NCBI GenBank assembly: GCA_963580455.1
Contig: OY756972.1
Coordinates: 6,587,001-6,651,000, forward strand
DNA length: 64,000 nt
Direction: 5' to 3'
DNA from: Euonymus europaeus
Taxonomy: Eukaryota > Streptophyta > Magnoliopsida > Celastrales > Celastraceae
The notes beneath the pieces are model-generated. The model searched no databases and was not told the origin of the DNA. It saw only the letters and a program-made list of their open reading frames with translations. This document shows positions 22,534 to 34,205 of this stretch, one piece after another. The stretch's first letter is position 1; each line of letters starts with the position of its first letter. The translations under genes and the position numbers were made by a program.

Positions 22534-22818
22534 TCAGTGCATCCCCAACCGGGTTTTCAATAGGGTCCCAATAGCTTGTTCAACAGCGTCCTCAACAGGC
22601 TGTTCAATAGGTCCCCCAACTTCTTGTTCAATACATTCTCCAGCACGTTGTTCAGTACAATGACCTGTATTTCCTTCAATGGGATTCCTATCGACTTCAA
22701 CATTGACCTCAAATGTTTCAGAAGGCACATAATTAGGAGCAAGTAGTCTATGCTCTATATCACTGGACTGCAACTCATCCTCGTGTACCTGCGAGGTCAA
22801 TTCATATATTAATTTCAT
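22534..22818 (-). CDS. C-terminal EQ-repeat exon of the DUF1985-like gene (candidate)
   Basis: Open on the minus strand with a repeating EQxxGxxI pattern (CTEQRAGECIEQEVGGPIEQ), coded by a tandem nucleotide repeat with a period of about 24-27 bp. It lies downstream of, and on the same strand as, the 23072-23845 frame and overlaps the end of the FAR1-type gene tail to tail. Splicing to the upstream exon is not proven. Confidence 0.4.
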   Translation of the reverse strand: MKLIYELTSQVHEDELQSSDIEHRLLAPNYVPSETFEVNVEVDRNPIEGNTGHCTEQRAGECIEQEVGGPIEQPVEDAVEQAIGTLLKTRLGMH

Positions 22819-23071
22819 TGTTAATTACAAATGGAATATACAATGTTGGAGGATTTTTTTCAACATTTTACCCGTGATTTTTTCAGCGTCGCAATATATA
22901 TTTTATCAAAAACTTTTATTGGCCACTTCTTCAAGTTCCATTTGAGGAATCTTGGGAATATTGACTCGTCAATCGGTTTGAAGATTTTCGTATGTTTGCA
23001 AAACCAATACTAAAAGAGAAGATAACATTAGTCAATTAATAACAACAGTAGGTTAAAATTTAATTTGTTAA

Positions 23072-23845
23072 TTAATGCCAATGTCTTACCGTCAATACAC
23101 AAACACACCCAGTGACTTTTACAGGATTGTCTGCATACTTCTTAATTGATTTCATCAGGTAGCTAGCTATTGCACGCGACCAATTATACTTCCTCGTTTC
23201 ATCCACATTGTAGACATACTGAATAAAAGCCCATGGCAAAGTATCACCTCTTGTCGAGAAGAACAACGTTAAACAGATATATAGGGTGAGCAGTCTTGCC
23301 ACATCAATTGCGTCATTCTTCGTACAAACTGTCATCGCTTTCGACAGAGCTGTTTTTATGTTTCTAGATCTGATGATCTTCTCATCTTTGAATCTATCCC
23401 TAACAAAGTCTAGGTGTTCTAGCTTAGGTTGTCGTGTCAAATTCATCAATTCATTACCCGAAGAAACACCAAAAACGAGAGCCACATCATGTTCAGAGAG
23501 TCGAACCTTCTTTTTCGCCAAAATAAAAGCTTCTTCACGGACATCATACGTATTTATGATTGCACAAAGGTTCTCATCAGTTTTCTTAAGCTTGATAGTT
23601 GGTACTGTCCCAATCCATTGTTTGAAGATGTGCCAGAAAGGTGTTTTCTTCAGCAATTCCAGTTGTTCTCCTCTGAATTTTAAGCTTCTCATCAATTTTC
23701 CAATACCCTCCAGACTAGATTTGTATTGCAGTGGGTAGATTGCTTTCTTCTCCACCTCAACCTTCTTCTTTTTTGGGCTGGCTTTCCTTAGTTTTGCCAC
23801 CTCAACCATCTTCTTTTTTGGTGTGCTTTTCTTTCGTTTTGCCAT
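23072..23845 (-). CDS. DUF1985 / plant-mobile-domain-like protein of a MULE unit
   Basis: 257 codons from ATG 23845. It begins with a basic tract MAKRKKSTPKKKMVEV (possible nuclear signal), then KKTPFWHIFKQWIG (about residue 85), REEAFILAKKKVRLSEHDVA and LVFGVSSGNELMNL (about 125-155), DVARLLTLYICLTLFFSTRG (about 205-225) and WAFIQYVYNVDETRKYNWSR. This layout matches plant DUF1985-type proteins that often travel with Mutator-like elements and sometimes carry a Ulp1 protease domain; no Ulp1 domain is seen here. It converges on the FAR1-type transposase gene. The family call is from memory and its function is unknown. Confidence 0.6.
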   Translation of the reverse strand: MAKRKKSTPKKKMVEVAKLRKASPKKKKVEVEKKAIYPLQYKSSLEGIGKLMRSLKFRGEQLELLKKTPFWHIFKQWIGTVPTIKLKKTDENLCAIINTYDVREEAFILAKKKVRLSEHDVALVFGVSSGNELMNLTRQPKLEHLDFVRDRFKDEKIIRSRNIKTALSKAMTVCTKNDAIDVARLLTLYICLTLFFSTRGDTLPWAFIQYVYNVDETRKYNWSRAIASYLMKSIKKYADNPVKVTGCVCVLTVRHWH

Positions 23846-23879
23846 ATTCTTTACCTATGAAATTTGTGGAAAAATAACT

Positions 23880-24060
23880 TAGCATCTTATTCCATTCGAT
23901 ATCCCATTAAATTTATCAAATTGCATGTCAATTACATATTGAAAATCAATGGAATAGATCTATGCCATTGGTTTTTACTAACGGCATTCCAATTCCATTA
24001 TTAAAATCAATGGCATATACATATTCCATTGTTATTAACAATGGAATTCCATGTTCATTC
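23880..24060. repeat. ATTCCATTG/CAATGGAAT motif cluster
   Basis: At least eight CCATT/AATGG cores in both orientations (for example CAATGGAATAGA, GCCATTGG, TTCCATTATT, AACAATGGAATTCCATG). They lie just upstream of the DUF1985-like start and resemble the cluster at 20080-20170. Confidence 0.5.
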
Positions 24061-24258
24061 ACACACGTTGGGATTGTCATACCCATCCAGGTAGCTTGTT
24101 CAAATTAAAATGTCCTACTACATTGTATAAAAGAATGGAATCAACACACATATCCAGAACTACTTTCTATAGTGAAACAATCCACATATACAAAATTCAT
24201 AAAACTGTAATCCGAAACTTATTTCAACAGCAAACATGAACAAATGGAATATGTTGGT

Positions 24259-24456
24259 TTAATGGACTCGACTCAGGTAGGGAATAGTCACGCCGTATGT
24301 GTATAATGAAGAAGAAGGCGATAGGGTTCCTGATAATGCGAATAGCTCCAAATCTATACCGGGGAAGAAGGTAACCTGGTGTTTTGTACCCCCGTCTCCT
24401 CGACGAAAGCTAATCTTAGTTAATCCTGAACGGAACTTCATCGCCACGCTAGTCAT
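24259..24456 (-). CDS. small open frame upstream of the DUF1985-like gene, unrecognised
   Basis: 65 codons, MTSVAMKFRSGLTKISF then GIDLELFALSGTLSPSS. It is placed where a first exon of the 23845-23072 gene could lie. No domain recognised; it may be a separate short ORF or chance. Confidence 0.25.
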   Translation of the reverse strand: MTSVAMKFRSGLTKISFRRGDGGTKHQVTFFPGIDLELFALSGTLSPSSSLYTYGVTIPYLSRVH

Positions 24457-24899
24457 AGTTTGATCGGCCAGTCGGACTGATATCGTCAGACGAATTTCTG
24501 TTCTGGAACTAGGATTGACGAGTGAGGAGTGAGATTAAGGTGATATTTTCCCTCTCAAATGTCAGTGTAGTATTGGGTTTTGATCCGATTTTTTTGATTT
24601 TCAAAAACGCCAACCATGCGCTGAGTCACCTGCCGTGTAGGCATGGGCCACCATGAGTGATTAACTGGTGGGCTACCTAGCACTTCTTTACATTTATTCT
24701 TGAGGGTGCATTTCCTTAGTAAATTATATTGATGTACTATAAAATTTTATTTATAATTTAAACCTCAATTTTTCACTTTTTCTTATTGCATATCATGCAT
24801 GCATACCATATGTCTGCCTCTTCGATAGCAAATATATTTACATGTACTGTTGAGAAACAATAATGTGTCATTTGAATTCACTACAAGAAATTCAATAAT

Positions 24900-25425
24900 T
24901 GTTGACGGAAAAATCCGTCGGCAATTTTGGGATTTCTGTTGGTAAAAAAATTTACCGACGGAATTCCGACCAACAAGGTTTCGTTGATATAGAGATCATA
25001 GCTGACTCTTTAACGACGAATTTTTTTCTCGTCGGTAAATACCGACAGTTTAGCGACCGTATTACAGTTGGTAATAAAAATTTTAATTTTTTTTTAAATT
25101 TCATCAGTAAACCGTCGGTATAATTGAAATTAAAAATTATTAAAAATTTAAAATCCGTCGGTATAATTAAAATTAATAACTATTAAAAATTAAACTTTCG
25201 TCGATAATCGGTCGGTATAATGAAATATAATAATTGTTAAAATTTTAAAATTCGTCAGTGTTATTAAAATTAATAATTATCAAAAATTAAATATCCGTCG
25301 ATAATCGATCAGTATAATGAAATATAATAATTGTTAAAATTTTAAAATCCGTCGGTATAATGAAATTTAATAAATGTTAAAAATTTAAAATTCATCGATA
25401 ATCTGTCGGTAAGGAACAACTTTTT
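24900..25425. repeat. CACTA left subterminal repeats
   Basis: More than ten variants of CCGTCGGTA / TACCGACGG (ATCCGTCGG, TTCGTCGATAATCGGTCGG). Between 25130 and 25420 they fall in tandem blocks of about 110-120 bp spaced by AAAATTAATAATTATTAAAA-like text. Confidence 0.85.
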
Positions 25426-25639
25426 TCACAGATTATATTGGAAAAATGTTAAAACAAAACCTGTGAGTAAAAAAAATTAAAATTGTACAAAAAACAAACT
25501 CAAAAATCATTGAATATATCAAATGTAATAAATAGTTCATCCATAATATAACATCAAATATAATAAAATAGTACATCCATAATATGGAATCAAATACAAT
25601 AAAATATCATAATAATACACGTGCAAATAGTCAGTAAAA

Positions 25640-27361
25640 AAAAAAGTCTATCAGGTGCCTCCTGTAGGGCTCTCGGCATCTCGTGGCGGTGGAGGAGGAG
25701 ATGGAAAACGAGAGGTCTGAAAGTATGCCCGCATCTATCGCCGCATCTCCTCCATCTGCTGGCGCACCTCCTCCATCTCCTGGCGGATCGAATCTTGCAT
25801 CTACTGCCTCATCTCCTCCATCCGCTGCTACATATGCTCATCCTGCATCTCGGATGTAGGAAACTGTACAGAGGACCCACTCGTAGATGGGTAGAAGATA
25901 GATGTCTGCGACCCAATGTTGTATACCCTCATCTTCTTCTCCCTACCGACTGTTTGATAATAAAGATCTCTCTCATCGATCGGGTGAGAGGAAGAAGATC
26001 CTGTCTCGAGCTGAGACAAAGACTGTCGAGTAGCCTCAACACTCTCCTGTTTATATACATAAAAGAATTACTCAGTTCTCAATAATTTTTTAAAATTTTG
26101 ACAGAGTCTTCCCTATTTTTTGAATACAAACCCGACCTGAAAACATTAAAAAATACTTCAAATAAATATATTCACATCAATTCTCCGATTCATTCTCCAA
26201 TCCATATATCCAGACATCCATTCTCCAATTCATATATCGAGAAATCCAGCATCAAACTCATACATTCAGTAAAAAAAAGAACTATATTTTAGGCAATAGA
26301 AACTTACATGGACTTCTCGAGCTCTATTATCGACAAAAGTCTGTCGGTCGTGACCCTTGGTGTGTGTATACTGAAACAGCTCATACGATGTAACCTCTTG
26401 ACCTAGCTCAACTCTCTAAAAAAAATAATAAAGTCATAAAACTTTATCATATATGATTTTAAATAACGTAATGAAATCTAAATTCTTACATACCATTCTT
26501 GAAGCATGTGTAGCATGCGCTATCGAACTGCCAATGTGTGTCGCACCCATGCGGCGGTTGGCAGCATTCTGTTGGGCTCGCCGAACATACTCGGGCTCAC
26601 TCCAATCACGCTGCCATCTCGTCCACGCGTCCTCGGGAACAAAAAAGGCCTCTCACCACCCTTCAGTTGCTGGAGCATATCGCTATAGCGGTTGGAAGCC
26701 TTCTTCCCCTAGGCGATCTTCACTAATGCATCGATCGCCTCCTCCCATACGAAATATTTCTACAACAAAAAATGGTGTTAGTTAATCAATATTAATTATA
26801 TTAAGTATTTCTTACATAATTTAAGTGAATATTAGAAATAATAATTAATAAAAGAAGTTTGATTACCTTAAACTCATTCCAGTATAATTCCTTCACCTCT
26901 TGAGATATTTTCTTCCAAGACGACTCATTCTCGCATATTCTCTCCTCAAATATTTTTCGAATCCTCCTCAAACATTGCTCTGAAGGAAACAGCCTGAAAA
27001 CAAAATTCCATACAATTGGACATGTTACTAACAAATCAATATATTTCAATTTGTCATACAATTAAGCATTACTTACCCCTCATTCTGAATGGTAATACGG
27101 GTCGGCGATCCACGCCTTGCGTCGATGAGGAACCTACACCAATACCATCAATGGGAGTACCCATCGCTAGAGAACCACTACCATCGATAGGAATACCCGT
27201 ACAGGAGTACCACTACCATCAATGGGGGTACCGATTGGCGGCTGCTGCGATGATGGAGTCGGAGTTGATGATGGGGTCTTGGAACCGCTACGACCTCTAC
27301 TAGTGCTCGATGAGCTAGATCTCCCACCAGTGTAACCTCTAGAACCTCTACCTCTAGTCAT
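25640..27361 (-). pseudogene. Ptta/En-Spm (TNP1/TNPA-like) CACTA protein, decayed
   Basis: Starts MTRGRGSRGYTGG at 27361 with a Ser/Pro-rich N-terminus. After an intron comes PSEQCLRRIRKIFEERICEN and SWKKISQEVKELYWNEFK (about 26995-26870), then EEAIDALVKIA, GGERPFLFPRTRGRDGS and SPSMFGEPNRMLP (26760-26540), then GQEVTSYELFQYTHTKG and a coiled tail rich in QQMEEMRRQM (about 25850-25720). These are the hallmarks of the plant transposase Ptta/En/Spm family, thought to bind subterminal repeats. Several in-frame stops (after KIA, within the QMEEMR tail) mark it as dead. Confidence 0.8.
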
Positions 27362-27576
27362 CTATGAAATGGACAAACATTTCATATATTTTTTAATATA
27401 CTAAAAGAGATCATTTAATGATATGAGAAAACTAACGTCTATTGCTATACTATATTACATAAACAAACATAAACTCCCAACTAAACATATTACATAAATA
27501 AACAAAAAGTCCCAACTAAACATATTACATAAATAAACAGAAACTCCCAACTAAACACATTACAAAATAAATATTG

Positions 27577-30500
27577 CTAATTATCGTCTGAAACATAGTC
27601 TTCAAATTCTGACTCCACTTCATCGTCAACTTCTTCACCTGATCCTGAATTTGGTTCGTTCTCTTCTTCATCATCCTCATCATCAACATCATCTAGCTCT
27701 ACTAACGATCCACTTGGATCATTTAGTAGCCCGGAAAGGACATCCGCACTCACAAAAATCGGTTGCACTTCAGACTCCTCTTCTTGGAATGCTTCTGATG
27801 TTGTGGTATTGGAATTTTCTATTGATTCCGGCATATCAACAATCAGTCTAGCCTTTATTCTACAAACTGCCAACTAGTCACCCTTGTCACGCCTTAAGCT
27901 CGGATATGGTGCATAATACACTTGTTGGGCTTGCATAGCTAGAATGAATGGTTCATATTTGTTGAAATGACGTCTCTGATTAACCTCCACAAGATTACAC
28001 TGATGATGAACCTTTGTACCAACATTTGGCGTTGGGCCGAACCATTCACACTTGAACAATACCATTCTTTTGATTGGTAGCCTAGGATAATCCACAATTA
28101 AGATTTCATTTATTTTATGACGAACTTACATATCGCCTAAATCAAAATGCAAATTCATTCTCCAATGCTGCATCTACTGAAGTCTCGCTCACAACACCCA
28201 TATTTCGTACATTTTCACAAAATATCCTGAGAAATATGAACATGCACATTTATAGTAGTATTAAACATCTACAGTTTCATTGAAAAATCTTTAAATTATG
28301 GCATAAACATTTACCCGAAATATTGCTCAACTTCTTCGCAATTAAGAAGTATGTACGTTTGAGCTGCCAATAACTCTCGTTCATTAAGTGGTCTAATTTT
28401 TGACTTCCCTTAAGGTCTACTAGGATGGATAAATATAGTCAAATTTCCTTCCATCATTAGTCCTTCACCACCATCATCATTCCGTGACACTTTTCTGTGC
28501 CTTGTGTGTATGTGAGGCTCAAAGTAATATGAACAAAAGCTAGATGATTCTTCAACCTTAGCTTTATTTTTCACATTCTTCTTCAAGTGCCGAAGTAACC
28601 GTTCAAACGGATACATCCAACGGTACTACACTGGACCTGCTATTCTTGCCTCATACGACAAATGGATCGGTAGGTGCTCCATCGAGTCAAAGAATGCTAG
28701 AGGAAATATACGTTCCAACTTGCACAAAATGATGGGAATTTGCATCTCCAATCTGCTTATCTCTTTCACCCTAAGTGTTGAACATGTTAACTCCTTAAAA
28801 AATAAGCTCAACTCAATTAATGCGTGCCACACGTTAGCCGGGAGCAATTCTCGAAATGCTATAGGAATCAAACGTTGCTTGAACAGAAGACAGTCACGAC
28901 TTTTCATCCCAAACATCTTATATTTCTTCATGTTTACACACTGATCCATGTTCGACACATATTCGTCTGGAAACTTTAGAGTTCTTACCTATTCACAAAC
29001 TGCCTATTTACCAGCCTTATCTAGCGTGTAACAATCCTTTGCATATTTTCCAGTAGCGGAATTCATTTCTAACTCTTTTCGGCGGCATATGGCTTTCATA
29101 TCCTCTCGTGCCTTTGTGCATTATATTTTGTTTTCCCCTTGATATTCATGACGGTGTTAAACATATTTTCAAATACATTCTTCTCAATGTGCATCACATC
29201 AAGATTATGCCGAATGAGATTTGTTCTCCAATATGGTAAATCCCAAAAGATACTGCGCTTCTTCCAACCACAACCAGAAATTCTGCACATCTGCTGATTA
29301 CGTGTTTCACCGCCCTCCTCAGTCACTTTCTCCATCCCAAAAACAATTATACGCCAAAATATATCTTCACTTGATAGTACGGGTGGAGCCATTTCTATGA
29401 CAACCGTGTTCTTCCTAAACCAATTCTTGTTCCTCCTAAAGGAGTGGTCATAAGGAAGGAACTTGCGATGGTTGTCAAACTACGATGTCTTACCCCCTCT
29501 GTGAAGTGTAAATGCCCCAAAATCTTCCATACAATAAGGACAAGTCATCTTTCCCGCTGTAGACGAACTAGATAACATTGAGTATGTCGGAAAGTCACTT
29601 ATAGTCCACATCTGAGCAGGTCACAGTTGGAAGTTCTGCTTCATGTATACATCCCATGTCTCAACACCATACTCCCACAACATGCATAATTCATGAACCA
29701 AAGGTTGGAGGAATACATCTATTTTATGTTTTGGGTTCTTTGGTCTAGGCATAATCACTGTTAGAAACATGAATTCTTCCTTCATACACATCCAATGAGG
29801 CAAAGTGTAAGGTGTGACTATTATCGGCCATGATGAATACTGTTGCCCCAACTAGCCAAAGGGTTGAAAGTCATCTGTGCACAGACCAAGCCTTACATTA
29901 CGTGTCTCACTTGCAAAATATGGATGAACTTGATTGAAGTGTTTCCATGCCTCTGAATATGAAGGATGACGCATTACTCCATCTTCTTGGTAATGCTCAT
30001 CATGTCATCTCATGTGTTCTGCACTAGCAGATAAAGCATACAGTCTTTGCAGTCAGGGTGCCAAAGGAAAATAATACATTTTTTGATTTGGCACTGCCTC
30101 TCTCTGCCTTGAATCACCTCTTCTCCTGCTCTTATATCGAGGGTACTGACAGAATTTACAAATGCTCAATTCACTATCAACGCCCCAATATATCATACAC
30201 CCGTTCAAGCAACAATGAATCTTCTCCACTGGAAGTCCTAATCCTTCAACAAACTTTTTCATGCTGTAGAAGTTTTTTGGAAGTTTTTTGTCCACCGATA
30301 ATGCCTCCTTGAATAATTCGGTTATTGCGTCATAACAATTCTCCGACAAATGATGTTCGGATTTAATGCTTAGCAATCGGGCCATGGCCGATAACTGAGA
30401 CATTGTTTCACACCCAGGCCATAATTCTTGTTTTGAGGCCTGCAACATATCATATAATTTCTGCGCATCGGGATTCAGAGATTCCTCCGGATTTGATGGC

Positions 30501-30881
30501 AAAGCTCGGTCCAGCTGTGTCCATCACCATTGTGTGGTATGAATTAGGGATTTCCATATCGACACTTTCTGTCGCATATGCCCACATGTGACTTCCTCCC
30601 ACTGGTTCATTTGTTGTTGTAACATATGGTTCTCCATGTCGAGACCACACATAATAATCATCCACAAAGCCCTTCTTGAGAAGATGGAGATGCACATCGT
30701 CCGACTCTCTGAAACGATGGTTATGACACCGCACATACTGACATTTTATCTTACTTTCGTCCATGCTTGCGGGTTGAGTACAAGCATAGGCAATGAACTC
30801 CTCCACCCCCTCAATGAATTCCCGATTAAGTAATCCATTGGTTTGCCTAGCATACATCCAGGACCTATCGACACTTGACAT
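27577..30881 (-). pseudogene. TNP2-type CACTA transposase, decayed
   Basis: N-terminal transposase-associated domain: MSSVDRSWMYARQT (ATG near 30881) ... CQYVRCHNHRFRESDDV ... YYVWSRHGE. Transposase_21 core: LYDMLQASKQELWPGC (about 30465), NCYDAITELFKEAL, GLGLPVEKIHCCLNGCMIYW (about 30230), LCTDDFQPFG, YSSWPIIVTPYTLPHWMCMK (about 29800), MTCPYCMEDFGAFTLHRGGK (about 29540), RHNLDVMHIEKNVFENMFNT (about 29200). DUF4218-like part at 28958-28410 (AFRELLPANVWHALIELSLF, YPFERLLRHLKK). DUF4216-like part at 28095-27874 (CEWFGPTPNVGTKVH), ending in an acidic tail. In-frame stops fall after DDFQPFG, in QL*PAQMW, in KTS*FDNH and in GPV*YRWMY. The family normally cuts and pastes CACTA elements. Confidence 0.92.
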
Positions 30882-30984
30882 TTCTCGCCCAACACAAGCA
30901 AAACCAGCCAAAAAATGCAAAGAAAAGCAGTTGAGACCATACCAGAGAAGCAACCAAAACTAAATAAATATTTGCACACAAACA

Positions 30985-32597
30985 AGCAAACATGCCTTGG
31001 AGTTGCATATGCATTATACTACAAGAGAAAGCTAATATTTTGTATAGAAGACAAATAAATATGTAATAATGAATGCTGATTCCTCAACTAATATAATAGA
31101 AGCAACAAAGGAGAGTAATCTTAGTTTCATTTTCCTATTGAGAAAAGAGTAATGTAGTTTCATATCTAAGTAGCTTATAATTTCTTATAGTAAACGATAG
31201 AAATAAACAACACATTCTGCACATGGTAGCTTTCATAGTAATAGAAACAAATAAAAAGTTGTTAAAAAAATGCTTTTTAATACTCAGAATATTCCATCAC
31301 TGAATCCAGAAAAATATTAGCCAACCCTCACTACAGAATATGAAGCAGCAATTCACCCAAATTGGCTACCCGTAGATTTAGGTTGGCATTGTTTATTTTA
31401 CTATTTTTATCAGCTTATGACTATTCTTGCCCAATTTTTCACTGTTTTTATCAAGAAAATAAACATAAAACTAGTAAATCTCAACCGTACCTTAACTAAT
31501 TGCATCTCAGGTTGAAATTAAACCCAAAAGTAAACTTCCAAGCTAATAACTTCTCAGCATCCAAAAGCTTCTTAGCCTAACGTCCTAGCATTGGCATTAA
31601 ACCGTAAATAAGCTCAAAAAATTCGTATTTGCTTAACATACACATATATGCAATCAAGCATTTCTTGACAGAATCCTAAGCTTAACACCAAGAAAAATAC
31701 AAAAAGAAGGAAAAATATCCAAAAATGATTGATAAATTAAGATGGTTGAATTGGCATACAAGATAGGCAAACCATAATTAATATAGCAACTTTTATCATA
31801 AATTGTGCAGATTATGAGTTGTATCTATACACAAACGAGGTTAATAGTAACTATATATGATGGTCATAATCCTCTAAAAATAATATTAATAGTAGTCTCT
31901 CCAGTCTAAAAGTTTGAAAGCAAAACAAAATTGTTAATTAGAAGATTAGACAACTCTGGCAACAGGTTACAATCTTGATTGGTATGTCTAATAACTGACC
32001 AAATCACTGAAATTATGTCTGATAACCATGCTTACCAGCTGTTTAGACACCAACAAGAGAGTTTCTTCTATTATATAATAGGAATAGAGAGATGATACAT
32101 TACCTCACAAGTATGAAATGACAGATTTCCTCTATGGCCCTCACAAGTTAAACAATCAACACAGCACAAAGAGAGAGAGGAAGATTGAGCTGGAGCAACT
32201 TCCTTTTGGCAGAATAGCGAGGAGCTTGACCACTTGAACTAGTGGTGCTACTCCAAAACTACTTTAAAATTATGGAAACAAAGTCACTTGTCCATACTAA
32301 AACAAGCTCAATGCCTTACTACTCGCTTCATCATAATCAGCTTGAGTCATCAGTCCATGCTCAACTATCTGCAAAGAAATTAGAATATAAGAGTTACTTA
32401 CCTAGCATTCAAAAGATCATGCTAGAAATATGCAAGGTCTATGAATTAGCCACTTCCAAAAATTCACCACCTATAGGTATGTTCTCATTCATGGAGAATA
32501 TATATCATGTATGGAAAAGCAGTTGAACCATAATAATATGCAAATAAGTTCTAGTAAAATCCCCTAGAATTTCAACATTAAGTTTGAAATATGCAAC
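30985..32597 (-). other. CACTA internal region without a recognised gene
   Basis: AT-rich, many stops in all frames. A minus-strand open stretch near 32270-32110 (SSSGQAPRYSAKRKL ... NLSFHTCE) ends at a GTAATG and could be an exon, but it was not identified. Confidence 0.3.
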
Positions 32598-32686
32598 CTC
32601 ATCTAGAGTTACTGGAACATCATGATCCACGACCTTGGTTCTGGGTGTGACTATGCTTGAGGGTAGCTTTTGCTTCTTTACAAAGC
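32598..32686 (-). CDS. candidate captured exon 2 inside the CACTA element
   Basis: 89 nt with acceptor TATTATAG and donor GAG/GTTGCA. It reads FVKKQKLPSSIVTPRTKVVD then HDVPVTLDE. Phase-compatible with the next upstream candidate. Not recognised as any transposase domain. Confidence 0.45.
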
Positions 32687-32802
32687 CTATAATATACTAA
32701 CAGACAATCAGAAAGCTTGTAATTTTGAATAGAAAAGGAAAGCAATTAATCACAAGGAAAATATACAATCAGGAAGAGCATTGCCACAGTAGTTTCAGAT
32801 AC

Positions 32803-32859
32803 CCTTTTTGTAGATTGTCCATAGTGATGTATCAGTGCTCCCAATTACATAACCTCTCA
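32803..32859 (-). CDS. candidate captured exon 1 inside the CACTA element
   Basis: 57 nt with acceptor TTTAG and donor AAAAAGG/GTATCT. It reads RGYVIGSTDTSLWTIYKK and joins in phase (K-K-G-F) to 32686-32598. This looks like ordinary host coding sequence; the source gene is not recognised. Confidence 0.45.
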
Positions 32860-33835
32860 CTAAAGGAAAAAAAAAAGAGTAAACGTTGACAAATTGATGT
32901 CTTTATGAATTTATTTCACATGGTCGGCGACGACAGTTAAATAAATATGCTTTAACAGTTTAACTTCAATAAAATGAATTATTTCACATAATTCTCTAAG
33001 ACAATGCACTTTATATCTTCACAAGTTATACAAAAATCCAAATCATTCAGCATTTTCTTGTTTCCTTCAATTGCTAGATATTTATAAATCATTGTCCACG
33101 TGTGAATCAATAAATAGGACCTTTGGCATCAACATTTGAAAACTACTCTTGATTAATGTTTTAAAATTAGATTGAACCACGAATGACCAAACTAATAACA
33201 TTTCAAAACTACTCTCAATTCGTTTGCACGTAGTTGGCACACCTGAGTAGATATGACATGCTTATAAAATGAAAAACATAAGCTTAAAATTATCATTAAA
33301 AATTTCATTACATTTTTGGATTTCTGCAATCATTCATCAGGTAGCAAACACTTTCTGCTCAGAAAATCCAACCCTTAAATAGTGTTCAAAAATAAAAACT
33401 GTATACATATTTAATTGTTTATTTATTACTATTTCTTGGGCTGTTTAAGCTAGAGGCAATATAGTAATACACCCAAAAATAATGAAGAGATCAAGGTAGA
33501 AACCCAGATAGAAAGGAGTGCCACCCGACAATGCATGAAGTCTAAAGATGAAGAGGAGACAACGAAAGCTCATATAGCCCATGAAAAACCAAATCCCAAA
33601 ATATGGCTCATATCAGTTTCAAAATGAGCCACAATCATTCAAAGGTTAACACCACCATCAAATGAAGATCAAAAACCTGATTCATGGACCCGAGATTCGA
33701 CGATTCGACTCGACGATCCAAAGCAAAGCACCACGAACTCAGTGAAGTCACTTTGTGAGAAAATACAGAGGAAGAAATTAGGTTTTTGGCGAAGCAAGAA
33801 AAGAGGGGAACATCAGACTTATTTCGAATTGTACC
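32860..33835 (-). other. CACTA 5' region, 5'UTR-like
   Basis: Read on the minus strand, about 33810-33640 is T/C-rich and leads to an ATGAATCAG followed directly by GTTTTT, a plausible short first coding exon with a donor. It could be the promoter and leader of the TNP2 gene or of a captured gene. No further exon was seen down to 32860. Confidence 0.3.
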
Positions 33836-34205
33836 AATTATTTACCGACGAAATTATTCCGTCGGCAATTCCATCGATAAATTTTAAACACGTGGCAATG
33901 TAAAATGTTATTAATTAACTAAATTGAACTACTTTTTACCGACAGAATATTTATTCAGTAAAATAAAAAATAAAAAATAATACCGACGAACAAATATCAG
34001 TCGGTAATTCATGTCGCAAATCCGTCGCTAATTCGAAGGTGAATATTCGCGCCATCGTGGCTCCAAAGTTTACCGACGATTTTGACTGTCGGTAATTATT
34101 CTGTCGGTGATGCATCGATAACTTATTTTAAAAAATTTCATCGTCAAACGGTCGATAATTAACGATGAAAAGTTTTTTGTCGGTAATTACCGTCGGCAAT
34201 TTGAT
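33836..34205. repeat. CACTA right subterminal repeats
   Basis: About a dozen copies of TTACCGACGA, CCGTCGG, TGTCGGTAA and ATCGATAA in both orientations, up to about 15 bp from the right terminus. Confidence 0.85.

Larger units (their letters stand above)
18594..22574 (+). pseudogene. FAR1/FRS-type MULE transposase-like gene, broken
   Basis: FAR1 DNA-binding domain: GMVFDSEFAIFELYKKYGEV (about 18818-18880) through FVTFTCARGG, then, after a likely short intron (about 18972-19047), ECFAMLRCRA and FEDEHNHPLSH. MULE domain: VFWANPRSRAAAREFGDVIT and FDTTYLTNKYDMSFAPFVGV (19500-19625), IITDQDRAMQNAI (19740), RCLWHILKKVHEKL (19805), then MSTTQRSENINAFFDGYV (20223) after an intron-like gap. SWIM: CVCCKFEFRGMFCRHA near 22170. 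FRS proteins are transposase-derived transcription regulators. Breaks: a frameshift near 19470, stops at 19633 (HHG*SILLG) and 19952, a weak donor near 20041, and about 1.45 kb of foreign sequence between 20497 and about 21970. It could be a decayed host FRS gene, but the convergent DUF1985-like gene favours a mobile element. Confidence 0.85.

Noticed and set aside
32242..32526. 94-codon plus-strand frame inside the CACTA element
   Set aside because: Opposite to all element genes, no domain, AT-rich composition typical of chance.
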